Origin: Citrobacter enshiensis
GTDB taxonomy: Bacteria; Pseudomonadota; Gammaproteobacteria; Enterobacterales; Enterobacteriaceae
Direction of reading: 5' to 3'
Length of the DNA stretch: 64,000 nt
Assembly: GCF_029338175.1 (NCBI RefSeq)
Contig: NZ_CP119862.1
Location: 62,001-126,000 of the forward strand
In this document: positions 50,789-60,201 of the stretch, one piece after another
Layout of the letters: each line of letters starts with the position of its first letter
How positions within the stretch are numbered: position 1 is the stretch's first letter
The notes under the pieces: generated by a model
Told to the model about the DNA's origin: nothing
The model's database searches: none
What the model saw: the letters and a program-made list of their open reading frames with translations, nothing else
Translations under genes and position numbers: made by a program

Positions 50789-52440
50789 GGAATCATCCAG
50801 GTCAGGACATAGGCCTGAAGCGTGGTGATCACGCCCACCATACAGGTGAAAATCAGGCTGTGTTTAACGGTAAAACGGAACAGATCCGACTCTTTGCCGA
50901 CCAGCCCGACCGCCGCACAGGCGATGGCGATGGACTGCGGCGAGATCATCTTGCCGGTAACGCCACCGGTGGTATTGGCGGCCACCATCAGCACATCAGA
51001 GACACCGATTTGCTGAGCGGCAGTCGCCTGTAGAGCGGCAAACAACGCGTTCGAAGAGGTATCTGACCCGGTCAGGAATACACCCAGCCAACCAAGGAAC
51101 GGTGAGAAGAAGGTAAAAGCGCTGCCCGTGTGCGCCAGTGCCAATGCCAGCGTCGAGGAAAGACCGGAATAGTTAGAGATAAAGGCGAACGCCAGTACCA
51201 TCCCGATGGAGTAAATCGGCAGCGCCAGATCTTTCAGGGTACTGCCGAAAGTCTGGATGGCGGCAGACGGCTTCATTTTCAGCCAGACAACTGACAGCAA
51301 TGCGGCAAACAGAATGGCGGTACCGGTGGCCGAGAACCAGTCGAACTTGTAGACCGCAGCGTAGGCGGTGGCTTCGTGTACCACCGGCGGCATACGGGCG
51401 ACCAGTTTGTCGAGATACGGAACCGGAATGTTAACCACCCAGTGGTACATTGCGCCGCCCGGCGCAAACAGCGCTTTAAACGGTGGGATACTCCAGAGCG
51501 TCACGGTTGCCGTCAGGAACAGGAACGGAGACCAGGCGCGAACCACTTGCCCCGCGGTGTAGTTTGTACGGGCCAGGGTCTGATCGACCTGTGACGCGCC
51601 CATATCGCCAAAGCGGAAGATGCGTACCGGCTGCCAGCGTTTCAGGAACAGGGTCAGACACACCAGAGAAACCAGTGACGAGATGATGTCAGGCAGCTCC
51701 GGTCCAATAAAGTTAGAACTCAGATATTGGGCGATGGCAAACGAACCGCCAGCCACCATTACTGCAGGCCAGGTTTCCTTCACGCCGCGCCAGCCGTCCA
51801 TTATCGCCATGATCCAGAACAGCACGATAATGGTCAGGAACGGCAGTTGGCGGCCCACCATCTGGCCAATTTCAAAGCTGTCCAGCCCGGTGACCTGACC
51901 GGCAACCAGAATAGGGATACCCATCGCGCCAAACGCCACAGGCGCGGTGTTCACAATCAGGCACAGTCCCGCTGCGTACAGCGGATTAAAACCCAGGCCG
52001 ACAAGCAGCGCGGCGGTAATCGCTACCGGAGCGCCAAAACCTGCCGCCCCCTCAAGGAATGCGCCGAAGCAGAACCCGACAATCAGCATCTGCAAACGCT
52101 GGTCAGGGGAGATCGACAGTATCGATGATCGGATGATGTCGAACTGGCCTGTTTTCACCGAGATTTTATAGACGAATACCGCGGCAATAATTATCCAGGC
52201 AATTGGCCACAGCCCGTAGAAGAAGCCGTATACCACGGAGGCCAGCGCATGATCGACAGGCATTTTGTAGAACAGCAGCGCCACGGTAAGCGCAATAACC
52301 ACCGTCCACGAGGCGGCAACATAGCCTTTCAGCTTGAGCTTAATCAGCGCGAAGAAAAAGAACAGAATGGGGAGCGATGCTACCAGACTGGAAAGCCAGA
52401 TATTCCCGGCCGGATCGTAGTTTTGCTGCCAGAGATTCAT
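50785..52440 (-). CDS. lldP: L-lactate permease LldP
   Basis: A 551-residue LctP-family proton symporter for L-lactate, D-lactate and glycolate, with 12 or more membrane segments. Characteristic stretches are [20 protein letters not shown] and [20 protein letters not shown] and [20 protein letters not shown]. The start is the ATG of [12 protein letters not shown], as in E. coli; 9 further codons are open upstream. It is first in lldPRD. Confidence 0.97.
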   Translation of the reverse strand: MNLWQQNYDPAGNIWLSSLVASLPILFFFFALIKLKLKGYVAASWTVVIALTVALLFYKMPVDHALASVVYGFFYGLWPIAWIIIAAVFVYKISVKTGQFDIIRSSILSISPDQRLQMLIVGFCFGAFLEGAAGFGAPVAITAALLVGLGFNPLYAAGLCLIVNTAPVAFGAMGIPILVAGQVTGLDSFEIGQMVGRQLPFLTIIVLFWIMAIMDGWRGVKETWPAVMVAGGSFAIAQYLSSNFIGPELPDIISSLVSLVCLTLFLKRWQPVRIFRFGDMGASQVDQTLARTNYTAGQVVRAWSPFLFLTATVTLWSIPPFKALFAPGGAMYHWVVNIPVPYLDKLVARMPPVVHEATAYAAVYKFDWFSATGTAILFAALLSVVWLKMKPSAAIQTFGSTLKDLALPIYSIGMVLAFAFISNYSGLSSTLALALAHTGSAFTFFSPFLGWLGVFLTGSDTSSNALFAALQATAAQQIGVSDVLMVAANTTGGVTGKMISPQSIAIACAAVGLVGKESDLFRFTVKHSLIFTCMVGVITTLQAYVLTWMIP

Positions 52441-52512
52441 TGCAGGTCTCCTGAGGGCCACGCACACAATGCAATGAGTCTGTGCTCATCTCTAAGTCAC
52501 ATTCTGTGTAAA

Positions 52513-52527
52513 AGTGGTCCTGCCAAT
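52513..52527. promoter_or_regulatory. LldR operator O2 (lldP-proximal)
   Basis: TGGTCCTGCCA (52515-52525), within AGTGGTCCTGCCAATA, fits the FadR-like TGGTnnnnCCA pattern of LldR sites. It lies downstream of the likely lldP start point, matching O2 at about +22 in E. coli. Confidence 0.75.
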
Positions 52528-52541
52528 ATTGTTGTGTAGGG

Positions 52542-52572
52542 ATAATGACAATGAATGGTTAACTAAATGTTA
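52542..52572 (-). promoter_or_regulatory. lldP promoter with ArcA box
   Basis: A -10 candidate CATTAT (minus strand, 52542-52547) lies just downstream of GTTAACTAAATGTTA (52558-52572, read on +), which matches the ArcA consensus GTTAATTAAATGTTA at 14 of 15 positions and covers the -35 region. This explains anaerobic repression of lldPRD by ArcA. Confidence 0.78.
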
Positions 52573-52637
52573 TTTATTGGCAACGATAGTGTAATGAAAT
52601 TTTGGGGAAGTGTGAACCACTGAGCGGATTAAGCGGG

Positions 52638-52654
52638 AATTGGTAGGGCCAATC
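52638..52654. promoter_or_regulatory. LldR operator O1 (distal)
   Basis: AATTGGTAGGGCCAATC contains TGGTAGGGCCA (52641-52651); the reverse complement is close to the E. coli LldR site. Its centre is 126 bp from the centre of O2, which is twelve helical turns, as needed for a repression loop. Confidence 0.8.
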
Positions 52655-52658
52655 GGAG

Positions 52659-52692
52659 GGGCCGGGTAAGCATGGCGGCTACCCGGCAGCAG
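52659..52692. repeat. REP element after yibL
   Basis: GGGCCGGGTAAGCATGGCGG followed by CTACCCGGC is a REP palindrome abutting the yibL stop codon. Confidence 0.75.
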
Positions 52693-52693
52693 A

Positions 52694-53056
52694 TCAGAAT
52701 TCGGTCTTCGCGAAACCGGTCATCTCTTGCAGGTCCATTTCGCGACCTAACGCTGTCATCGGGTGTACTACCACCAGACCACGGACGCTTTTCTTCAGCT
52801 TGCCCATGTCAGCTTGTTCTTTTTTGGTAATCGCACGACGAAACGGCAGGTTCATCAATTTCTGCGCTTCTTTACTCAGCTTTTGGCTGTGAACGTCGCG
52901 CAGACGCGCAATTTCAGCTTCCAGGGTTGCTTTTTCTTGTTCCAGTTCGGCGTACTTCTCGGCACCCTCGACCAGGGAGAGATCGGCCTGCTGGTGGCGG
53001 ATGGCATCCAGGCGATCGCTGAGGCGTTTAATTTCGTTTTTTTCGACTTCTTTCAT
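52694..53056 (-). CDS. yibL: Ribosome-associated protein YibL
   Basis: A 120-residue, highly charged protein with a long coiled coil (about 1-60; [19 protein letters not shown] then [17 protein letters not shown]). It has the same length and sequence type as E. coli YibL (DUF2810). YibL has been found with ribosomal particles, but its action is unknown. Not in an operon with its neighbours. Confidence 0.88.
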   Translation of the reverse strand: MKEVEKNEIKRLSDRLDAIRHQQADLSLVEGAEKYAELEQEKATLEAEIARLRDVHSQKLSKEAQKLMNLPFRRAITKKEQADMGKLKKSVRGLVVVHPMTALGREMDLQEMTGFAKTEF

Positions 53057-53305
53057 GGGATAGCTTCTGATAGAAATAGGATGAATATCCCATAGTATGC
53101 GCGCAGAGCGGTATTATTCACAACTAATGGGATAAAAATAATCAAATACTGCGAGTATTATGATGCTAACTAATTTTCATAGTGGACTGATTAAATAAGA
53201 ATTTTATAGAAAAAGGGGAGGATGTGAAGATTAATTTATCGGTTTACGATTAAGCACGTTTTCCTCAATGTCATCATTCATCTGATCCTAAACTGCAATA
53301 GGCAA

Positions 53306-53324
53306 CCGCGTCCGTGAAACGCGG
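53306..53324 (+). other. Small hairpin before yibT ribosome-binding site
   Basis: CCGCGT / ACGCGG pairs around a 7-nt loop and ends 9 bases before GGAGG of yibT. It may shape translation or be incidental. The rest of the yibL-yibT gap (53057-53305) is AT-rich with no feature I can name. Confidence 0.4.
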
Positions 53325-53345
53325 AGAATTCATGGAGGGTTAATC

Positions 53346-53555
53346 ATGGGAAAAATCGGTGAGAATGCATCAGCTCTTATTGATAAGACTGTAGATTTTA
53401 TGGCTTCCAGTCAGGCTTTCCGGGAGTATCTGAATAAAACGCCGCCGCGTAATGTTGTCCCTGCTGAGGTGCCGCAAGAGAATGTGCAGATGTATCTGCA
53501 GCGGCTGGAATATTATCGACAGATATACAAGCCAAAGCGGGAAGAAAATCAGTAG
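53346..53555 (+). CDS. yibT: Small protein YibT
   Basis: A 69-residue protein with a strong ribosome-binding site (GGAGGGTTAATC). It resembles E. coli YibT in length and key stretches ([45 protein letters not shown]). E. coli YibT has been linked to fatty-acid/phospholipid balance, but the mechanism is unclear. No membrane segment. It is convergent with mtlR, 12 bases away. Confidence 0.88.
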   Translation: MGKIGENASALIDKTVDFMASSQAFREYLNKTPPRNVVPAEVPQENVQMYLQRLEYYRQIYKPKREENQ

Positions 53556-53567
53556 GTCTGCGCCGGG

Positions 53568-54158
53568 TTATTTCTGAAATGCTTTTTTTAAGCTGATTTT
53601 GGAAATCAGCTCGGTCAGAGAAAGCACCATGGTTGAGCGTACTGCTTGTTGGTAGCGCTGAATTTGCATGGCATACAAACTCGGGTCAGAGGTGTCGAAA
53701 TGCGGCGGCGGCGGAAGCGCCATCACGCAGTGTAGCTCGCCAAATGGGCCGAGGATTTCGTCATCCGTAAATGCGTACTCATTGCCGTCGTGATTCAGCT
53801 CTTCACGCAGCGCCATCAATAGCTCTGCATCTTCATATTCCGGACGGCTGAGAACACCTAAGCCATAGATGAGCTTCAGACGCACAGAAAGATCGCCCAG
53901 CGGTCCGTCACCGTCGAGCAACGGTTCTACAGCATATTTCACCGCGTAATCGTCTTTGCGGAATACCTGAAGCACCAGAATATTCACCGCCTCGGTGAGT
54001 AGCTCCACGGCGGTGATCAGGAAACTCCGTACGGTCTTGCCAGCATTCAGACGTTCAAGCACACGGTTTTCAAAGGCCTGGGTTTGTTCCATTATTGGCT
54101 GCATATCTGACAATCTATTATTCAGGCACAGGATGCCCTGCGCCTGGTACGGCATCAT
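53568..54158 (-). CDS. mtlR: Mannitol operon repressor MtlR
   Basis: A 196-residue all-helical protein, as E. coli MtlR (195). Conserved segments: RVLERLNAGKTVRSFLITAV and DDYAVKYAVEPLLDGDGPLG and ALREELNHDGNEYAFTDDEI. It represses the mtl operon but has no classic DNA-binding motif. The first 15 residues differ from E. coli, and either of two adjacent ATG codons may be used. It begins 2 bases after mtlD. Confidence 0.94.
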   Translation of the reverse strand: MMPYQAQGILCLNNRLSDMQPIMEQTQAFENRVLERLNAGKTVRSFLITAVELLTEAVNILVLQVFRKDDYAVKYAVEPLLDGDGPLGDLSVRLKLIYGLGVLSRPEYEDAELLMALREELNHDGNEYAFTDDEILGPFGELHCVMALPPPPHFDTSDPSLYAMQIQRYQQAVRSTMVLSLTELISKISLKKAFQK

Positions 54159-54160
54159 AA

Positions 54161-55306
54161 TTACTTTGCGTTATACGCGTTAACCGCCTCGGCAACGACA
54201 TCGCTATTAGCATCCAGTCCGGAAACCTGTGCCAGCGCCGCCTGCGGGCCTTTCTCTTCAATCAGTGCAGCCAGTTCCTGAGCCTGTGGGTCTTCGTCGC
54301 TGCGATAGTGCATCGCGCCGGCAATCCCTTTGACCAGATTGGCGTGCGGCAGCGCATATTCCAGCGTCCCGAGCAGCGGTTTAATCAGACGGTCGCCCGC
54401 GCTCAGTTTACGCAGCGGCTGACGTCCCACACGCTCAACGTCATCTTTCAGATACGGGTTTTCAAAGCGACCAAGGATTTTCTGGATGTATGCAGCGTGT
54501 TTATCCGCATCAAAGCCGTAGCGTTTGATCAGCACCGCGCCGCTCTCTTCCATCGCGCCTTTTACCACCGCACGGATTTTCTCATCGAGAATCGCGTCAC
54601 GGATGGTCTGATGACCTGCCAATTTTCCGAGGTACGCGGTTATAGCATGCCCGGTGTTCAGCGTGAAGAGTTTACGTTCGACAAATGCCATCAGGTTATC
54701 AGTTAATTCCATACCTGGGATGTTCGGCAGTTCGCCTTTGAACTGGGTCTTGTCGACAATCCATTCGCTGAAGGTTTCTACGGTCACTTCCAGCGGATCG
54801 TTAGTGGCCGAAGCCGAAGGCGGAACAATACGGTCTACGGCGGAATCCACAAAGCCCACATGCTGCTCAACCCAGGCTTTATCTTCCTCTGGCAGCGCAT
54901 TCATCACATGGCCTTTCAGTTGGGTGGTGCCACGCACCATGTTTTCGCAGGCGATGATGTTCAGCGGGGTTTCGATGCCCTGCGCTTTGCGTTTCACCAG
55001 ACCTTTGGCGACCGCCGGTGCAATACGCTCCAGCACCACCGGCCCAACCGCAGTGGTCACAATATCGACGTGCGCGATCAGATCAATGACCTCGTCACCA
55101 ATGCTGCTTACGGCATTCACGTTGGAAACGGTTTCGACCTGCTCATTTTCACCCACAACATGAACCTGATAGCTATGACGGGCATTCAGGGCGTCGAGCA
55201 CCACCTGATTTACATCCGCGAAAGTCAGTTGTATCCCCGCGTCGGCCAGCAGTTTGCCGATAAAGCCACGACCGATATTACCTGCGCCAAAATGTAATGC
55301 TTTCAT
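54161..55306 (-). CDS. mtlD: Mannitol-1-phosphate 5-dehydrogenase
   Basis: A 381-residue long-chain dehydrogenase that oxidises mannitol 1-phosphate to fructose 6-phosphate. The NAD motif is [18 protein letters not shown]. The catalytic core includes [29 protein letters not shown] and [20 protein letters not shown]. It starts at the ATG of MKALHFG; five further codons are open upstream. It is separated from mtlA by 143 bases containing repeats. Confidence 0.97.
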   Translation of the reverse strand: MKALHFGAGNIGRGFIGKLLADAGIQLTFADVNQVVLDALNARHSYQVHVVGENEQVETVSNVNAVSSIGDEVIDLIAHVDIVTTAVGPVVLERIAPAVAKGLVKRKAQGIETPLNIIACENMVRGTTQLKGHVMNALPEEDKAWVEQHVGFVDSAVDRIVPPSASATNDPLEVTVETFSEWIVDKTQFKGELPNIPGMELTDNLMAFVERKLFTLNTGHAITAYLGKLAGHQTIRDAILDEKIRAVVKGAMEESGAVLIKRYGFDADKHAAYIQKILGRFENPYLKDDVERVGRQPLRKLSAGDRLIKPLLGTLEYALPHANLVKGIAGAMHYRSDEDPQAQELAALIEEKGPQAALAQVSGLDANSDVVAEAVNAYNAK

Positions 55307-55344
55307 AGTGTTAACCTTCATTAATGTTTTTACCCGAGAGGGCT

Positions 55345-55402
55345 GGGGTGAGGGACAGCAAAACGCTCCCCCTCACCCTAACCCTCTCCCGTAACGGGAG
55401 AG
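55345..55402. repeat. Double stem-loop repeat between mtlA and mtlD
   Basis: GGGTGAGGG (55346-55354) pairs with CCCTCACCC (55370-55378), and CTCTCCCG / CGGGAGAG (55384-55402) forms a second stem. The CCCTCACCCTAACCCTCTCC core is a known enterobacterial intergenic repeat. It may modulate expression between mtlA and mtlD. Confidence 0.7.
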
Positions 55403-55409
55403 AGTAGGA

Positions 55410-55447
55410 CGTAGGCCCGATTAGCGTTAGCGTCATCGGGCTACGCG
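55410..55447. repeat. REP-like element after mtlA
   Basis: GTAGGCCCGATTAGCG followed by CATCGGGCTACG forms an imperfect palindrome next to the mtlA stop codon. Confidence 0.7.
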
Positions 55448-55449
55448 AC

Positions 55450-57366
55450 TTACTTACGACCTGCCAGCAGTTCCAGGACTTCATCCACGCTGGTGGTGTG
55501 CGCCAGACGTTCGATCACGGATTCATCATCCAGTGCGTTGGTCAGGCTGGTAATCACCTGGATGTGCTCGTTGTTGCGCGCAGCGATACCAATGACCAGA
55601 CGGGCAATGTCGTCTTCTTCTTCGCCAAAGCGAACGCCTTCCGGGTACTGGCAGAACACTACTCCCGTTTTCAGCACGCGGTCTTTGGCTTCAACGGTAC
55701 CGTGTGGAACTGCGATAGACTCGCCCAGATAGGTCGGGGTCAGCTTTTCGCGTTCCAGCATCGCAGCAACGTATTCCGGCTCTACATAGCCGCCTTTCAC
55801 CAGTTGCTCACCGGCAAAGAGAATCGCTTCTTCTTTCGTCGCCGCTTTGCGACCCAGGAAGATGTTTTCCGCACTCAGCTTGAACAGGTTGTTGTCGCCT
55901 TCGTCAAAGCTGTCTTTCAGATGATCGCGAACTTTCTCTTCGTTGACGTTGTGGCGCTGTGCCGCAACCAGACGCTCGGTCAGGCTGGAGTACAGACCGC
56001 TGTCCAGGAAGTTAGTCAGCGAAATATGCTGCGCCTGAGGCACCTGGCGCATCGCACGCTCGGTCAGATCGCGGTGGGTGATCACCAGGTCCACATCCGG
56101 CGGCAGGCTGTTGATTGCGCTGTTGGTGACAGAGATGTGGCTCAGCCCTGCATCCTGCACTTTTTTACGCAGCACACCTGCGCCCATCGCACTGGAACCC
56201 ATACCGGCATCGCAGGCAACGATGATTTTACGCACGTGGCTCAGGTCGTTGGTGACATCACCTGCGGTCAGCGCAGAGGCACCTTTAGACTCAGCTTTCA
56301 TGTCGTGCATACGGCGGGTTGCCGCGTCGATATCGTCCTCTTCCTCTTTCACTTTGCTGGTTTTCAGCAGAATGGCAGAGACAACGAAGGAGACCGCCAT
56401 CGCCGCACAGATTGCTGCGATGTTCGCGAAGTAGGCGCCTTTTGGCGTCATCGCCAGTACCGCCAGAATGGAACCCGGAGAGGCCGGTGAAACCAGACCG
56501 CCGTTGAGAATGGTCAGCGTGAACACACCCGTCATACCGCCAAGGATAACGGCGAGGATCAAGCGTGGGTTCATCAGCACATACGGGAAGTAAATTTCGT
56601 GAATACCACCCAGGAAGTGGATGATTGCCGCACCGCCAGCTGACTGCTTAGCGCTGCCGCGACCGAAGAACATGTACGCCAGCAGAACGCCCATCCCCGG
56701 ACCTGGGTTCGCTTCAATCAGGAAGAAGATGGATTTGCCCATCTCATGGGACTGTTGAATGCCCAGAGGTGAGAAGATACCGTGGTTGATGGCGTTGTTG
56801 AGGAACAGGATTTTCGCCGGTTCAACGAAGATGGAGGCCAGCGGCAGCATGTCGTGGACAACCATGAAGTTAACGCCAGCAGCCAGAATTTTGGACAGTG
56901 CTTCAACCAGCGGACCAATGCCGAGGAACGCCAGAATGGCGAGGATCATACCGATGATGCCAGCGGAGAAGTTATTCACCAGCATCTCAAAACCGGACTT
57001 GATCTTACCGTCCACCCAGCCATCGAAATGTTTGATTGCCCAGCCACCCAACGGACCTGCGATCATCGCGCCGAGGAACATTGGCATATCCGCACCAACG
57101 ATAACACCCATGGTGGTGATTGCACCCACCACACCACCGCGATCGCCACCGACCAGACGGCCGCCGGTGAAACCTATCAGCAACGGCAACAGGTAGGTGA
57201 TCATCGGTCCAACAAGCTTCGCCAGCGTTTCGTTCGGCAACCACCCTGTTGGAATGAATAATGCGGTGATAATACCCCACGCGATAAACGCGCCGATATT
57301 TGGCATCACCATGTTGCTGAGGAATCGACCAAAGCTTTGCACTTTGATCTTAATATCGGATGACAT
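55450..57366 (-). CDS. mtlA: Mannitol-specific PTS enzyme IICBA
   Basis: A 638-residue PTS permease (E. coli 637). Order: membrane IIC domain (about 1-345) with NNAINHGIFSPLGIQQ and GGIHEIYFPYVLMNP; IIB domain with the phospho-cysteine in KIIVACDAGMGSSAMGAG; IIA domain with the phospho-histidine in YLGESIAVPHGTVEAKDR. It imports and phosphorylates mannitol. The start is the ATG of MSSDIKIKV. The frame is open 40 codons upstream, but that is promoter DNA. Four CRP sites lie upstream. Confidence 0.97.
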   Translation of the reverse strand: MSSDIKIKVQSFGRFLSNMVMPNIGAFIAWGIITALFIPTGWLPNETLAKLVGPMITYLLPLLIGFTGGRLVGGDRGGVVGAITTMGVIVGADMPMFLGAMIAGPLGGWAIKHFDGWVDGKIKSGFEMLVNNFSAGIIGMILAILAFLGIGPLVEALSKILAAGVNFMVVHDMLPLASIFVEPAKILFLNNAINHGIFSPLGIQQSHEMGKSIFFLIEANPGPGMGVLLAYMFFGRGSAKQSAGGAAIIHFLGGIHEIYFPYVLMNPRLILAVILGGMTGVFTLTILNGGLVSPASPGSILAVLAMTPKGAYFANIAAICAAMAVSFVVSAILLKTSKVKEEEDDIDAATRRMHDMKAESKGASALTAGDVTNDLSHVRKIIVACDAGMGSSAMGAGVLRKKVQDAGLSHISVTNSAINSLPPDVDLVITHRDLTERAMRQVPQAQHISLTNFLDSGLYSSLTERLVAAQRHNVNEEKVRDHLKDSFDEGDNNLFKLSAENIFLGRKAATKEEAILFAGEQLVKGGYVEPEYVAAMLEREKLTPTYLGESIAVPHGTVEAKDRVLKTGVVFCQYPEGVRFGEEEDDIARLVIGIAARNNEHIQVITSLTNALDDESVIERLAHTTSVDEVLELLAGRK

Positions 57367-57508
57367 AAAAACACCCCTTCTTATGTTGCTGTCGCGCAGG
57401 CTGGAAGCCCGAGGATTATTGTTAATGTGGCGGCAGAGGTAGCCGGACCCTGGAGATACTGCGAAATCTGGCACCGAATCGCTCAACTGTCCAGTCGATG
57501 GCCTGTTG

Positions 57509-57524
57509 TGTGATTTTTGTCACA
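57509..57524. promoter_or_regulatory. CRP site 1 upstream of mtlA
   Basis: TGTGATTTTTGTCACA is a perfect TGTGA-N6-TCACA site, 143 bases before the mtlA ATG. Confidence 0.85.
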
Positions 57525-57552
57525 TAAATATAGGGGGTAGGTCGGCATTTGA

Positions 57553-57568
57553 TGTGATATTGGTCACA
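57553..57568. promoter_or_regulatory. CRP site 2 upstream of mtlA
   Basis: TGTGATATTGGTCACA is a perfect half-site pair, 44 bp (centre to centre) from site 1. Confidence 0.85.
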
Positions 57569-57625
57569 ATAAAGCGGTGTGAAAAAACAACAAAATGACC
57601 GAAGCGGCAAAAAATGGCAATTAAA

Positions 57626-57641
57626 TGTGATGGTGGTCACC
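57626..57641. promoter_or_regulatory. CRP site 3 upstream of mtlA
   Basis: TGTGATGGTGGTCACC has one mismatch in the second half-site (TCACC). It is 73 bp from site 2. Confidence 0.78.
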
Positions 57642-57669
57642 ATTTCATTTCGATGGTTTGTTGAATTTT

Positions 57670-57685
57670 TGTGATGTAAATCACA
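57670..57685. promoter_or_regulatory. CRP site 4 in the mtlA-yibI region
   Basis: TGTGATGTAAATCACA is a perfect site, 44 bp from site 3. It could serve mtlA or the divergent yibI-yibH genes. A weaker TGTGATCCATCGCAGG follows at 57714. Confidence 0.82.
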
Positions 57686-57901
57686 AGATATTTTTGCCGC
57701 GACGGTGAGTGGATGTGATCCATCGCAGGTTCTACCATCCTCTTTAACCGCCCTGAAATTGAGCAACCTCTCACCCCGAAAATTTAGCATTTCGTGCTAT
57801 GGCTAAAATGGCGATTTCGAATTATGTTCAAAACATCAGCCATGACAGTCATCGGCTGCCTGCAATTTAAAACTCTTATTAAACGTGAACGCGAGGCAGG
57901 T

Positions 57902-58264
57902 ATGTTTCTAAATTATTTCGCGTTGGGAGTGCTGATCTTCGTTTTCCTGGTTCTGTTTTACGGAATCATCGCGATTCACGATATCCCCTATTTGATTGCG
58001 AAAAAGCGCAATCACCCTCATGCCGACGCCATTCATACGGCAGGCTGGGTAAGCTTGTTTACGCTGCATGTTATCTGGCCGTTTCTGTGGATTTGGGCAA
58101 CGCTGTATCAGCCAGAACGAGGCTGGGGCATGCAATCACACGCCAGGCCGCCAGGGCAGGAGCCTGACCCCGACATTGCCGCGCTGTCAGAGCGTATTAC
58201 ACAGCTAGAACAAAAACTGGCCCGGGTACAAACCCCCGACGACGATTCCTCTGTGGAGCGCTAA
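57902..58264 (+). CDS. yibI: DUF3302 membrane protein YibI
   Basis: A 120-residue protein with two membrane segments ([19 protein letters not shown] and [20 protein letters not shown]) and a soluble C-terminal tail with a short coiled coil ([17 protein letters not shown]). It matches E. coli YibI. Function unknown; always paired with the HlyD-like YibH, suggesting a membrane partner for it. The start is ATG 57902 after GAGGCAGGT; the frame stays open 36 codons upstream, through the region beyond the CRP sites. Confidence 0.9.
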   Translation: MFLNYFALGVLIFVFLVLFYGIIAIHDIPYLIAKKRNHPHADAIHTAGWVSLFTLHVIWPFLWIWATLYQPERGWGMQSHARPPGQEPDPDIAALSERITQLEQKLARVQTPDDDSSVER

Positions 58265-58266
58265 TC

Positions 58267-59403
58267 ATGGATCTGCTGATTGTGTTGACCTACGTGGCGT
58301 TGGCGTGGGCGGTATTTAAGATTTTCAGGATCCCGGTCAATCAATGGACGTTGGCAACGGCAGCGTTAGGCGGTGTATTTTTGGTGAGTGGGCTCATTCT
58401 CTTAATGAACTACAACCACCCCTACACCTTTACGGCACAGAAAGCGGTTATTTCCATCCCGATTACGCCGCAGGTCACCGGCATTGTTAGCGAAGTGACG
58501 GATAAAAATAATCAGTTGATTAAAAAGGGTGAGGTGTTGTTTAAACTCGACCCTGTTCGTTATCAGGCGCGGGTCGATCGCCTGCAGGCTGACCTGGTGA
58601 CGGAAACGCATAATATACAGACGTTAAAAGCGCAACTCGCTGAAGCGCAGGCGAATACCACGCGGGTATCCGCCGAACGCGATCGGCTGTTCAAAGATTA
58701 TCAGCGTTACCTGAAAGGCAGCCAGGCGAAGGTGAATCCTTTCTCTGAAAGCGATATCGATAATGCGCGGCAAAACTATCTGGCACAGGATGCCATGGTA
58801 AAAGGCTCCGTTGCAGAACAAGCGCAAATTCAGAGTCAGTTAGACAGTATGGTCAACGGCGAGCAGTCGCAGATCGTCAGCCTGAGAGCACAACTGGCGG
58901 AAGCCAGGTATAACCTTGAACAAACGGTGATTCGCGCGCCCAGCAACGGCTATGTCACCCAGGTGCTTATCCGTCCTGGTACCTATGCGGCCGCGCTACC
59001 GTTACGCCCGGTGATGGTATTTATTCCTGAGCAAAAACGACAAATCGTTGCACAATTCCGCCAAAACTCGTTGTTACGTCTTGAAGCGGGCGATGATGCG
59101 GAAGTGGTGTTCAACGCGCTGCCAGGGCAAGTTTTTCACGGCAAACTGAACAGCGTTTTGCCGGTGGTCCCCGGCGGTTCTTATCAGGCTCAGGGGGTAT
59201 TGCAGTCGCTGACGGTGGTTCCGGGAACGGATGGCGTCCTCGCGCTGATTGATTTGGATCCGAACGCCGAAGTAGAAGCATTACCCGATGGTATCTATGC
59301 GCAGGTGGCTGTTTACTCTGACCATTTCGCCCATGTGTCCGTCATGCGTAAGGTATTGCTGCGCATGACCAGCTGGATGCACTATCTCTATTTGGATCAC
59401 TAA
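58267..59403 (+). CDS. yibH: HlyD-family membrane fusion protein YibH
   Basis: A 378-residue protein with two N-terminal hydrophobic segments (about 2-20 and 26-46), a biotinyl-lipoyl-like hairpin ([15 protein letters not shown].. and [14 protein letters not shown]), a long alpha-helical coiled coil (about 95-210) and a beta-barrel domain. This is the architecture of the periplasmic adaptor of EmrA/HlyD-type exporters, but no transporter or outer-membrane channel gene lies nearby. It begins 2 bases after yibI. Confidence 0.9.
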   Translation: MDLLIVLTYVALAWAVFKIFRIPVNQWTLATAALGGVFLVSGLILLMNYNHPYTFTAQKAVISIPITPQVTGIVSEVTDKNNQLIKKGEVLFKLDPVRYQARVDRLQADLVTETHNIQTLKAQLAEAQANTTRVSAERDRLFKDYQRYLKGSQAKVNPFSESDIDNARQNYLAQDAMVKGSVAEQAQIQSQLDSMVNGEQSQIVSLRAQLAEARYNLEQTVIRAPSNGYVTQVLIRPGTYAAALPLRPVMVFIPEQKRQIVAQFRQNSLLRLEAGDDAEVVFNALPGQVFHGKLNSVLPVVPGGSYQAQGVLQSLTVVPGTDGVLALIDLDPNAEVEALPDGIYAQVAVYSDHFAHVSVMRKVLLRMTSWMHYLYLDH

Positions 59404-59410
59404 TGAAATG

Positions 59411-59447
59411 AAAGGCAGGCGTGCGATAAGCATCACCTGCCTTTTGC
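59411..59447 (+). terminator. Terminator after yibH
   Basis: AAAGGCAGG / CCTGCCTTT with a 16-base loop, ending in TTTTG, starts 7 bases after the yibH stop. Confidence 0.8.
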
Positions 59448-59494
59448 TCAATCCTGAGCCATACTGATATTTTTGTTGGCAAAAAGGACTGAAC

Positions 59495-60103
59495 ATGAAA
59501 CTCATCGGCAGCTACACCAGCCCATTTGTACGCAAAATTTCCATTCTGTTGCTGGAAAAGGGCATCACCTTCGAATTTGTTAATGAACTCCCTTACAACG
59601 CAGAAAATAGCGTGGCGGATTATAACCCGCTGGGCAAAGTCCCCGCGCTGGTGACTGATGATGGGGAGTTCTGGTTCGATTCGCCCATCATTGCGGAATA
59701 TATCGAATTGCTGGATATCGCTCCGGCCATGCTGCCGCGTGAACCGATGGCGTCACTGAAAGTTCGGCAGATTGAAGCGCTGGCGGACGGAATCATGGAC
59801 GCTGGGCTGGTTTCTGTTCGTGAACAGGCGCGGCCTGCAGCACAGCAATCAGAAACGGAGCTGCTGCGCCAGCGGGAGAAGATCAACCGCAGTCTGGATG
59901 CGCTGGAGGGCTATCTCGCGAAGGGGACGATCACCACCGATACGGTAAACCTGGCCACTATCGCGATTGCCTGCGCGGTGGGCTACCTCAACTTTCGCCG
60001 CGTGGCGCCGGGCTGGTGTGTGGACAGACCGCAGTTAGTCAAACTGGTCGAAACACTCTTTAGTCGCGAAAGCTTCGCGCGCACGGAACCGCCAAAGGCT
60101 TGA
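59495..60103 (+). CDS. yibF: Glutathione S-transferase-like protein YibF
   Basis: A 202-residue GST-fold protein: thioredoxin-like N-terminal domain with [20 protein letters not shown] and the cis-Pro/Ser-type site [23 protein letters not shown], and a helical C-terminal domain. It matches E. coli YibF. Substrate unknown. It is alone between yibH and selA. Confidence 0.92.
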   Translation: MKLIGSYTSPFVRKISILLLEKGITFEFVNELPYNAENSVADYNPLGKVPALVTDDGEFWFDSPIIAEYIELLDIAPAMLPREPMASLKVRQIEALADGIMDAGLVSVREQARPAAQQSETELLRQREKINRSLDALEGYLAKGTITTDTVNLATIAIACAVGYLNFRRVAPGWCVDRPQLVKLVETLFSRESFARTEPPKA

Positions 60104-60158
60104 CGCGTATTATGTCCGCCTGATTAAACTCACGGTACAATCCCCCCTATGTCTACCT

Positions 60159-60179
60159 CCCTCTCCGCACCGGAGAGGG
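60159..60179 (+). other. Hairpin in the selA leader
   Basis: CCCTCTCCG / CGGAGAGGG is a perfect 9-bp stem with loop CAC, 22 bases before the selA ATG. It resembles half of the repeat at 55384-55402 and may be a fragment of the same family. It lies where it could affect selA translation. Confidence 0.6.
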
Positions 60180-60201
60180 CCACCAACAGCCAGGCTTTTT
60201 C

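Noticed and set aside
55498-56490. 330-codon open frame on the + strand
   Set aside because: It is antisense to mtlA and low in recognisable structure; a by-product of codon bias in mtlA.
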